Source of the DNA: Terriglobus albidus
GTDB lineage: Bacteria > Acidobacteriota > Terriglobia > Terriglobales > Acidobacteriaceae
Direction of reading: 5' to 3'
Assembly: GCF_025685425.1 (NCBI RefSeq)
Contig: NZ_JAGTAS010000018.1
Location: forward strand, 46,548 to 110,547
Length of the DNA stretch: 64,000 nt
Shown here piece by piece: positions 56,756-64,000 of this stretch. The notes under the pieces are model-generated. The model was not told the DNA's origin, did not search any database, and was given only the letters and a program-made list of their open reading frames with translations. Both the position numbers and the translations under genes were made by a program. Within the stretch, counting starts at the first letter, position 1, and each line of letters begins with the position of its first letter.

Positions 56756-59700
56756 ATGACTGCATCTTGCGTCCCGACGCAGAAATACGTCCTCGGTTTA
56801 GACCTAGGTTGCGCATCCCTCGGTTGGGCTTTGACAGGGATGAATGAGACTAGCCAGCCCACGCATTTGATCCGCACGGGAGTACGGATATTTCAGCCTG
56901 GTATCGAAGGGACCTTATCCGATATTGCTGTTGGCAAGGATCTGCCGAAAGCTGTTCCCCGCCGTTTAGCGCGCCTTCGTCGGCGGCAATATCGTCGCCG
57001 AACTGCACGTCAACGTGATCTTTTTAGACTCCTTCAGCGTCATGGATTGCTTCCAGTGCTCGAAGGCGAGAATCGAGGTCTCTCACCTTCAGAGATACGT
57101 CATAAACTCTTCAATCTCCTTGATAAGGAAATAGAAGAGAGATGGTCAACCGAATCCGATGATCCGGAATTCCTTGAGCTTCCTCTTTACCATCTACGTC
57201 AAGTCGCACTCGATCAAAAGCTCAGACCTTTTGAGGTAGGCCGAGTGATCTATCATCTTGGCCAGCGGCGGGGCTTTCGATCAAGCCGCCGTGAAGTGGC
57301 TCAAAATGCAGAGCAAGAAAAACTGCAAAGTAAAGCGAGGGCAGATATTGCCCGGCTTGAGGCTGCAATCGAGAAGAGTGGTGCGAGAACTCTGGGAGAA
57401 TACTTTGCCCGCCTCAATCCACATGAACCGGGTCAAAATGTACGCCGCCGGTGGACAAGTCGCAGAATGTATGAAGACGAGTTCGCACTGATCTGGCGAA
57501 CGCAGGCAGGTTACCATCCAGATCTTTTGGCGGAGGAACTTCACGACGAAGTCCGCGCATTACTATTTTTCCAACGACCCACTGCAGCACAGAAGCATCT
57601 GATTGGCCGATGCGAATTGGAACCCCAGGAGCGTCGCGTGGCTTGGGCAACCCTCGATGCCCAGAGGTTCAGAGTTCTACAGGAACTTAATGGTCTCGAG
57701 GTTGTCTCTCCCGGCATGTCGAATAGGAAATTGGCTATGTGGGAGCATCAGATAGTATTCGATCTCCTAGAGCGTGGGGGAGATCAGACCTTTGCCAATT
57801 TGAGAAAGCAGCTTCGACTTGCCAAAGGCTGCTTCTTCAATTTGGAGCAAGAAGGACGGCGAACGCTACCTGGCAATCATACGGCATCTGCGATGTGGGC
57901 TGCCTTTGGCGAGCGGTGGATGGCTTTTCAGGATAAAGAACGCCTAGGGATCGTTGAAGAGTGGCGCAATAGGGTGTCGGACGAATGGCTGCTAAAACGC
58001 GGCATAGATCGGTGGGGATTGAGTTCAGAAGCTGCTTCTAGGTGGAGCTCAAGCCATCCTGAACGAGGATACTGCTCCTTTTCGCGCAAAGCTCTCCTCA
58101 AATTGTTGCCCCTCATGTTCGAGGGTAAAACTTTCAGCGACGCAGTGGGGGAAGCATATGGCAGTCGTTTAGTGGGAGAACGCCAGCAAGATCGACTACC
58201 GATTGTTAGTCAGTACCTACCCGCATTGCGAAATCCAGCTCTCGAGAGAGCCTTGACGGAGATGCGTAAAGTTGTAAACGCCATAATACGTGAATATGGC
58301 AGGCCTGATGCTGTTCACATTGAGCTCGCACGCGAACTCAAACAGCCACGGCAAGAGAGAATGAGAATGGCGGCACTCAGCCGCAAACGCCGGAATGAAC
58401 GATACAGAATTAAAGCTCGTATCCTCTCTGAATGTGGTATCCCGATAGAAAAGCAGACACGTGAAGATATCGAAAAGGCACTGTTATACGTCGAATGCAA
58501 TGGAATCTGTCCTTACACTGGCCGCGTGATTCCTTTTTCAAGCCTTTTCAGGGATTGTCAATTTGATGCAGTGCATATCATCCCGCGATGTTTATATCCT
58601 GATGATTCCTTCCAAAATAGGACCCTTTGTTATATCCCTACTCATAATAAGCGAAATAAGACGCCTTTCGAGGCCTATGGCTCGGATGAGCTAGGGTGGG
58701 CGTCAATATTAGAACGGGTCCGTAGTTTCGGCAACTTTCGGAAGTTAGAGAGGTTTCTGCTCCAGACGGTAGATGATGTAGCTAAATTCGCCGAAAAACG
58801 GTTAACCGATACCCACCATTCCAGCGTGCTCGCCGGTAGGCTTTTAAACACTTTGTATGGCACCGATATCCATGGAAACAATGATCGAAGCCAGCAAAAA
58901 GTGTTTGTCTCCAGCGGAGCTGTAACGGCAACGCTTCGTCGATCATGGGGCTTGGATGAGATGTTTAGCAAAATAGCCAATCCTATAAAGGATAATGAAA
59001 AAGCTAAATCCCGCTATGATCATCGGCACCATGCTATTGATGCCATTGTTGTTGCGCTGACGTGGCAAGGCGTAGTTGGGAAGATTACTCACACCACCTC
59101 CAGCGGCTTGGGGCATCCGCCCAACAAGGGACTAACAGGAACCGATTTGCCGTGGAATGATTTCTTGAATTCCGTGCGGCCTCACATCACCCACATTTTT
59201 GTGTCTCATCGTCCTGAGCACAAGATGTCAGGTGCTTTACATGAGAGCACCATATATAGTCCGCCATATCTGTCAGATAACAAAAAATATGTTCATGTTC
59301 GAAAGCCGATATCGAGTCTCACGCTCAAAGAAATTGATTCTATTGTCGATCCGGCTGTTCGCTCTGCTGTTACGGACAAGGCTCATTCCGTCGGTGACCT
59401 GTCCAAGTGTGAAGGAGCGTCAGACTGGCCTGTGCTAATTGCTCGGGGTGGTCGAGAGATTCCAATCAAGCGCGTGCGAATCCGCAAAGCCTTGGACGTG
59501 ACCACAATAGGCACAGACGAACGGCAGAGGAACGTAGCGCTCTCCAATAACCATCACTGCGCTATCTTTGCTCAGATCGAAAATGATTGTGAAGTTCGTT
59601 GGGAAGGAATTACGGTGTCGCTGTATGAAGCGATGCAGCGTTGCCGGAACGGGATGCCGGTTGTTGAGACAAAACATACGGGGGGAGAGCAGTGGATTTT

Positions 59701-59974
59701 CAAATTCTCTCTCATGAATCGGGATGCCCTCGAGATCCACCGCTCCTGTGATCATCCCGAAGGTAAATGTGTCCCGGAAATATTTTGTGTTCGCTCGATA
59801 GCAAGCAATGGTCAACTCGGTCTCGTAGGGCTTGCAGATGGCCGGTTAATACATGAGATAAAATCATCGAGACAATTCTGGTCTCCGCGAGCAGAGACCC
59901 TCCGGAAACTAGGTGCAGCGAAGGTGGTAGTTGATCCTTTGTGTAGGAAACACGAGATCAGACGTCCATCCTGA
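56756..59974 (+). CDS. cas9: Cas9 nuclease, type II-C-like, isolated and with altered HNH
   Basis: The 1072-residue protein has RuvC-I (LGLDLG, Asp16), an Arg-rich bridge helix (residues about 64-90), RuvC-II (IELAREL, Glu523) and RuvC-III (HHAIDAI, His759 and Asp762). RuvC therefore looks intact. The HNH domain reads FDAVHIIPR: the general-base His607 and the Asn residues (621, 631) are present, but the metal-binding acidic residue expected before His is Val606. DNA reads GTG there, one base from GAG (Glu). A Cys-rich segment precedes HNH and the C-terminal PAM-interacting region is present. No cas1, cas2, csn2 or array is in the window. The size is typical of type II-C. Confidence 0.93.
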   Translation: MTASCVPTQKYVLGLDLGCASLGWALTGMNETSQPTHLIRTGVRIFQPGIEGTLSDIAVGKDLPKAVPRRLARLRRRQYRRRTARQRDLFRLLQRHGLLPVLEGENRGLSPSEIRHKLFNLLDKEIEERWSTESDDPEFLELPLYHLRQVALDQKLRPFEVGRVIYHLGQRRGFRSSRREVAQNAEQEKLQSKARADIARLEAAIEKSGARTLGEYFARLNPHEPGQNVRRRWTSRRMYEDEFALIWRTQAGYHPDLLAEELHDEVRALLFFQRPTAAQKHLIGRCELEPQERRVAWATLDAQRFRVLQELNGLEVVSPGMSNRKLAMWEHQIVFDLLERGGDQTFANLRKQLRLAKGCFFNLEQEGRRTLPGNHTASAMWAAFGERWMAFQDKERLGIVEEWRNRVSDEWLLKRGIDRWGLSSEAASRWSSSHPERGYCSFSRKALLKLLPLMFEGKTFSDAVGEAYGSRLVGERQQDRLPIVSQYLPALRNPALERALTEMRKVVNAIIREYGRPDAVHIELARELKQPRQERMRMAALSRKRRNERYRIKARILSECGIPIEKQTREDIEKALLYVECNGICPYTGRVIPFSSLFRDCQFDAVHIIPRCLYPDDSFQNRTLCYIPTHNKRNKTPFEAYGSDELGWASILERVRSFGNFRKLERFLLQTVDDVAKFAEKRLTDTHHSSVLAGRLLNTLYGTDIHGNNDRSQQKVFVSSGAVTATLRRSWGLDEMFSKIANPIKDNEKAKSRYDHRHHAIDAIVVALTWQGVVGKITHTTSSGLGHPPNKGLTGTDLPWNDFLNSVRPHITHIFVSHRPEHKMSGALHESTIYSPPYLSDNKKYVHVRKPISSLTLKEIDSIVDPAVRSAVTDKAHSVGDLSKCEGASDWPVLIARGGREIPIKRVRIRKALDVTTIGTDERQRNVALSNNHHCAIFAQIENDCEVRWEGITVSLYEAMQRCRNGMPVVETKHTGGEQWIFKFSLMNRDALEIHRSCDHPEGKCVPEIFCVRSIASNGQLGLVGLADGRLIHEIKSSRQFWSPRAETLRKLGAAKVVVDPLCRKHEIRRPS

Positions 59975-60417
59975 GTGCAACGGCATAGCTTTATTTGCGC
60001 TCATGATCCGGCAACTTCTATCTCGAGGATTTAGTAGACGAGGCCAATTATGCCGGATCGGGCGGGTAGTGGTGTTCAACCTCCTTATAGGATCTGAAAA
60101 CTGACGTAGTCGCTATTGTTTCAATGGCGGCTACGTCAATCCTGCGTGTACTTGAGCGGAGATTTCCGACCATCCCCAGCACGTGATGCACTTAATCGAT
60201 ACGGAAAGTGTACAACAAGGCTCCGCAGGGATTCCCGATACCGGCCAGTTATGGCTGGGATAGAACTGAGCTTTCGAGGGGGCCTCCACGGGGGCAAGGA
60301 TGATGTATCGCATGTCGGTGGGACCTAAACGCTAAGATTGCTCGAATCTGCGAAAATGAGATGACCTCAATTATGGAGAGCCTGGTGTTCGGAAAGTACA
60401 GAAGAAAATTGGAGCGG
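59975..60417. other. Region after cas9, no array
   Basis: Apart from the inverted repeat and hairpin, no gene or CRISPR array is visible. No direct repeat with regular spacing was found. Confidence 0.45.
60094..60164 (+). repeat. Right inverted repeat with perfect RNA hairpin
   Basis: It shares the exact 14-mer GTGTACTTGAGCGG (60146-60159) and flanking motifs with the left copy. Here an extra palindrome at 60102-60138 forms a 17-bp stem (two G-U pairs on the plus-strand transcript) with a TTT loop. The left copy has only its first arm. It may be an IS-type terminus or a repeat-like relic. Confidence 0.65.
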
Positions 60418-60540
60418 ATGCTGATTTGGTTTTACCAGGTCTTTGTGGCGCCCATATGCCCAGCTTGTCAGAAGCCCTTTGGGTATAACCCTCGATGCGG
60501 GATTTGCGATCAAGAGTATTGGCAGAAAAAAGGCTGGTAA
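60418..60540 (+). CDS. Mini zinc-ribbon protein
   Basis: This 40-residue product (MLIWFYQVFVAPICPACQKP) has two Cys pairs (CPAC, CGIC). GGAG lies just upstream of the ATG; in-frame ATGs at 60373 and 60361 could extend it. The function is unknown. Confidence 0.4.
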   Translation: MLIWFYQVFVAPICPACQKPFGYNPRCGICDQEYWQKKGW

Positions 60541-61003
60541 GGCCTACGGTATCCAACGAGAATGTGTCGTTGAAGCTCTTCGTGGAGCATCCGGTGCCCT
60601 ACGATGTTCTCCTAGTTCTCCAAGGCAATCACTGTAAAAGTGCCCGCGGGACGAAACCCTCTCCTGTAAGGCCGCTCTGGATCGGGACATACGGGAATTC
60701 TTCCGAAATTCACAGACGAGATGTAATCCGACAACGATTCGGACCGTCTTGCGGCTCAAGATGACAACCTTACACCCCACTTGGTCAGGCTGTCGGGCCG
60801 CGTTCCATTGGTCAAGCCGCCAGCACTTCTGGCAGCGTGCGTTGAAATGGCTCGGGTACCTTCCGTGGCGTTGAGACTCACGTAAGCGTCACACATATCT
60901 GCGACAGCATAGATGAGAGAATAGGCAAAAGGCAGAGGTTCGTCGCAGCTAGAATCCGCCGCTTTCTACCAATGTTGTTTCCAGATTCGACTTGCGAGTC
61001 TCC
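60541..61003. other. Intergenic region, no supported gene
   Basis: No gene or RNA element is evident on either strand. Confidence 0.35.
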
Positions 61004-61246
61004 CTATCGCGCGATCCGCAGTTGCGGAACTGCGGTGTGCCGAATCGGACGAGCTTCGGTACGCTTCAGGCGCGCGAGGCAGAAGATCACTACACCAAAT
61101 GTGATGGGCAGACCAAAGAGCAGAAACAGTACAAAGTACCCAAGCAGCTCCGGAGCGCTGCGGCGTTCAAAGGTGGACCTCGAGACGTGTGTGCCGAGAG
61201 CAAGTACCGCGTTCAGAGCAAAATAGATGGCAGTAAAGGTGATCAT
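61004..61246 (-). CDS. Small two-helix membrane protein
   Basis: This 80-residue protein has two hydrophobic helices (residues about 3-18 and 35-60) separated by a charged loop. AAGGAC lies upstream of the ATG. Its layout (LFLLFGLPITFGVVIF) resembles the small protein at 46712-46933, suggesting a small family. The function is unknown. Confidence 0.55.
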   Translation of the reverse strand: MITFTAIYFALNAVLALGTHVSRSTFERRSAPELLGYFVLFLLFGLPITFGVVIFCLARLKRTEARPIRHTAVPQLRIAR

Positions 61247-61680
61247 GGTAGCGTCCTTGATCTGCTCATCGGCTACGATCCGGGGAACTTGATAGCAATT
61301 TAAAAGTAGGTAACGTTACTATCTATGCGGCGATGGATACCTGAAGGGAGCTGCTGTCTCTTATGTAGGAGGCGGCTTTGGGTCAATGTGAGAGCCCCTG
61401 AGCGGGAGAAAATGGCACGCACGGGAGGCAGCCCGGATGCGCCATGTGCTTTGAAGGAGCACTTTGGTTGTACTTACGGTTTCGGCGGGAAGTGGTTAGC
61501 CTTTAGCGTTGAGCCGAAAAATCTCGAAGGTCAGACCAAGCAAATGGATGTCTTTGAGGCTGCGTCGTAAGATATGCAGATCCAATTATGAGGGCTCTCT
61601 CCGTGCAGCGGAGCGAAAGAATCCTGGAATACACCATCTGCGCGCGATGGTGGAACCGATTAGAATTATTGGAAAGCTCT
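61247..61680. other. Intergenic region, no supported gene
   Basis: No coding sequence with ribosome-binding site and recognisable protein pattern. Confidence 0.3.
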
Positions 61681-62250
61681 ATGGAAATTCCTATTGACGT
61701 GAAGGTAGAAGTCTCGATTCTGCCGTGCATTTTCGTGGGTGCGTGGATTTACAGTGTGGCGTTTCCCTCATTCAAAAAGCCTGATCGGGCGCCACGATCG
61801 GTGGCTGAGCTCCGGATGCTGTTATTGATGTGTGAATATCATCTCGCCGATCCAAAGACCCCATTTTTTAAGAGGTACAAATTTAGACGCCTGGGTCTCG
61901 CGGTATATCCGATCTTCGCCGGCTATCTGGAACAGATGGAATACGAAGGGCGTGGTGCAGAGGTCAATGAGGAATGGCGAAAGATTTGGGCTGAGAGTTT
62001 CGTAACGTTTGCCAATCGTGAGGCCGGTGACATTGCTTCTGAACTGGAGCCATGGAGTGTTCCACCTCCAAAGGAGGAGAAAGAACGAATTGAACGCGAG
62101 AAGATCAATGATCTAATCGCATCGACGAAAGCCTTTGTTAAGGTAAGCCCGCCCGGTGGATCTATGTCTGCGATTCGGAAACTAGATAAAATAACAGAAA
62201 TGCATCAACAGGCTCTGAGGCGAAGGCAGCTTCTCTATAACAGGAAATGA
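61681..62250 (+). CDS. Hypothetical protein with N-terminal hydrophobic segment
   Basis: The 189-residue product starts MEIPIDVKVEVSIL with GGAAAG upstream; the frame is open to 61588. There is one hydrophobic segment at about residues 12-28 (LPCIFVGAWIYSVAF) and a soluble, charge-rich C-terminal part with a Glu/Lys-rich helix (KEEKERIEREKIND). This suggests a membrane-anchored cytoplasmic protein. No family is recognised. Confidence 0.5.
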   Translation: MEIPIDVKVEVSILPCIFVGAWIYSVAFPSFKKPDRAPRSVAELRMLLLMCEYHLADPKTPFFKRYKFRRLGLAVYPIFAGYLEQMEYEGRGAEVNEEWRKIWAESFVTFANREAGDIASELEPWSVPPPKEEKERIEREKINDLIASTKAFVKVSPPGGSMSAIRKLDKITEMHQQALRRRQLLYNRK

Positions 62251-62937
62251 GCGACATCACGCCGATTCCTATTCCTTTGATTTGGAATTTTATTTACGGC
62301 AAAAGCGGTTAGCATTGTCTCTCCGAGGGCCGATAGTCATAGTGCAAACGGCCATCATTTGACCTAAGGTGGATCTCGAAATAAGGCGTTAGCTCGCCGC
62401 AAGAACGGCCAGAGACGCATCCACCAGCCATGCGCTCCAATGGTTACGGAACTGAAGTTTCGGGCTTATACAGCGACATGGATCTTTATAAGAATTATTA
62501 GAAATAACGGGCTCGTAGCTCATTGCCGCGCTTCAGTCGAATTAGGAAGATATAACGAGATGCGCCTGTAACAGGGCGCATTTTCTTTTGCTCGCTGTAC
62601 CGGAAGTCTCTGTGATTCTTATGAGATAGGAGATTTGATTGCGGAAAAGTTGAGCGAAACGAGTCACCTCTAAAGTCTCTTTGCCCCGCGCCGAAGAGTT
62701 AAGTGACGGGAAGAAGATGCTGCAAAGAATCCCCCCTTACCGGCTATTTCGTTGCGAGCCCGACGGTGCCGCCAAGTAGGGGAAAGTCTGCAAAGGATTG
62801 CACGTTACCTCCGGTTGCGTGAGGAATTTCGGTTCCTGCGCCTCTTCAGAGTGCAGTTTCGTGGCATAGCGATTGCTTTGTTACGGCCATAGCAGCTTTG
62901 TGCATTGTCTGCCCGCTTCTTTGAAGGAGAGGACGAG
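62251..62937. other. Intergenic region upstream of the TonB-dependent receptor
   Basis: Besides a hairpin with T-run at 62560-62590, no gene is visible. The promoter of the receptor gene should lie near its right end. Confidence 0.4.
62560..62590 (+). terminator. Intrinsic terminator
   Basis: ATGCGCC / GGCGCAT stem with an 8-base loop, followed by TTTCTTTT on the plus strand. It may end the transcript of the hypothetical gene 300 bases upstream. Confidence 0.65.
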
Positions 62938-64000
62938 ATGACTACGTACAAATTAAAAAATCATGCTGTAGCTGTGCTGGTTGTAATGCTTCCGTTGTCT
63001 TTTGTCGGACAGACTTCTAAACACAAGACGCCCTCTCCGCTGGAGATCGCGAAGAACGCAATGCCACCGCGCCCTACCGGTGAGACAGCCTCGCTGGCGA
63101 TGAAAACCAAAACAGCAGCAATCGCTGCAACCGCATCTTCTGCCACATCTGCATCAACCTCCGCAATCGCATCAACTGCCGCAAGCGCATCGAGCGGAAC
63201 GAAAGCTGCACCCGCAGCCGCCATCATCCCCACAGCGATTGCTTCCATCACGGTGGAAGGCCACTCCGCAGACGAGATTCTGCAGACCGACACCGCTATC
63301 ACATTGCAGGCAACAAGCGCCGAGATGCAGGCAGCACCTGGCACCTATAACGACATCCCTCGCTTCCTGATGACGGAACCTGGCGTCACCTTCGATACTG
63401 ACTCCAGAAACACCTACATGGTGAATGGTGGTAACCCGATCGAGAATCTGTATGTTGTCGACGGCGTTGAAATTGCGAACATCAACCACCTCAGCACGAG
63501 CAATTCCTCGGGTGGCTTTGTGTCGATGCTGGATACCGACGCGGTCTCGTCGGTCAGCCTGCATAAGGCGCTCTACAGCACAAAGTACAGTGGCGCTCTG
63601 TCCTCCGTTCTCAGTGTGAACACCGCTGCGCCGGCTGCGCAGAAACGGCATCTGCAGATGGATATGGGCTATGCCGGCATGGGTGCGATCTTCAGCCATC
63701 CGCTGGGGAAGAAAGCTGCATTCCTCACGCAGTATCGCCGCAGCGTGATCAACTACTTTACGGACGACATCGGCATTGGCGGTGCGCCGGTCTACTCCGG
63801 AGCACTGGCACGTGTCGATACGCATCCGACTGGAAAGGACACGGTCTTCGGTCTGTATATCGGTGGCAACGACAAGATCGCCCTGCACCCGAATCTGTTG
63901 GACAACCAGGATCCCGGTTACGTCAGCACGACGTACACAGGGAATCGCGGGATCTATGCCGCGACGTGGAACCACATTGTCTCCGGCAACACGCTGCTGA
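62938..64000 (+). CDS. TonB-dependent receptor, N-terminal part
   Basis: The frame starts at ATG 62938 with AAGGAG 10 bases upstream and is open at the right window edge. The product has a signal peptide (MTTYKLKNHAVAVLVVMLPL), an Ala/Ser-rich linker and a plug domain. The plug includes MVNGGNPIENLYVVDGVEI and SVSLHKALYSTKYSGALSSV, after which the barrel begins. This is an outer-membrane importer. The substrate is unknown, and the C-terminus lies outside the window. Confidence 0.87.
   Translation, partial: MTTYKLKNHAVAVLVVMLPLSFVGQTSKHKTPSPLEIAKNAMPPRPTGETASLAMKTKTAAIAATASSATSASTSAIASTAASASSGTKAAPAAAIIPTAIASITVEGHSADEILQTDTAITLQATSAEMQAAPGTYNDIPRFLMTEPGVTFDTDSRNTYMVNGGNPIENLYVVDGVEIANINHLSTSNSSGGFVSMLDTDAVSSVSLHKALYSTKYSGALSSVLSVNTAAPAAQKRHLQMDMGYAGMGAIFSHPLGKKAAFLTQYRRSVINYFTDDIGIGGAPVYSGALARVDTHPTGKDTVFGLYIGGNDKIALHPNLLDNQDPGYVSTTYTGNRGIYAATWNHIVSGNTLL

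Noticed and set aside
56359..61000. Type II CRISPR array near cas9
   Set aside because: No regularly spaced direct repeats were found; only the inverted-repeat pair and hairpins are present.
63172..63975. Minus-strand open frame over the right-end receptor
   Set aside because: It is the shadow of the plus-strand TonB-dependent receptor, which has a signal peptide, plug motifs and a ribosome-binding site.

Overview
The window looks like a chromosomal segment of an Acidobacteriota bacterium of the Terriglobia/Acidobacteriaceae type. This is inferred from the Oar-like TonB-dependent receptors that cut both window ends, the Wzi-family capsule protein, and the small acidobacterial-style membrane proteins. 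No rRNA or convincing tRNA gene is present.

Left part (1-10 kb): a RiPP locus of the lasso-peptide type. A TonB-dependent receptor and an S9-family lasso-peptide isopeptidase run on +. They converge with a minus-strand operon that reads B1 (PqqD-like RRE), an APH-fold kinase, B2 (transglutaminase-like protease), C (asparagine-synthetase-like cyclase) and finally a 48-residue precursor. A large regulator-like protein with two S24/LexA-like C-terminal-type domains sits upstream. No ABC exporter is present. The receptor plus isopeptidase suggests that the product is taken back up and opened.

10-17.7 kb: a stripped type I-C CRISPR locus (cas5c, cas8c with a possible internal cas11c start, cas7c) without cas3, cas4, cas1 or cas2. 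It is followed by only two degenerate I-C repeats and a relic of a second cas7. Several small genes and a Nudix hydrolase follow.

17.9-56.4 kb: a long exopolysaccharide locus. It holds an outer-membrane barrel, a Wzi-like protein, Wza-like export, a Wzc-like tyrosine autokinase, a Wzy-like polymerase, a Wzx flippase, at least eight glycosyltransferases, two acyltransferases and a beta-helix lipoprotein. The GDP-fucose route (ManB, ManC, Gmd, Fcl) is present, as is a candidate fucosyltransferase. No initiating phosphoglycosyl transferase is seen. The 46.9-50.4 kb stretch is scarred by IS110 and IS200/IS605 relics and by repeated copies of a zinc-ribbon/wecG 3'-end unit.

56.4-60.2 kb: an isolated type II-C-like cas9 with no cas1, cas2 or array in the window. 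All RuvC residues are present, but the HNH metal-binding acidic residue appears to be Val606. The gene lies between short inverted repeats, and a strongly structured, possibly RNA-coding segment precedes it. The right end holds small genes, one unknown gene and the start of a second TonB-dependent receptor.

The most notable items are the kinase-containing lasso-like cluster with an unusual precursor, and the solitary HNH-altered Cas9 within inverted repeats. All domain assignments come from reading the sequence; no searches were run.
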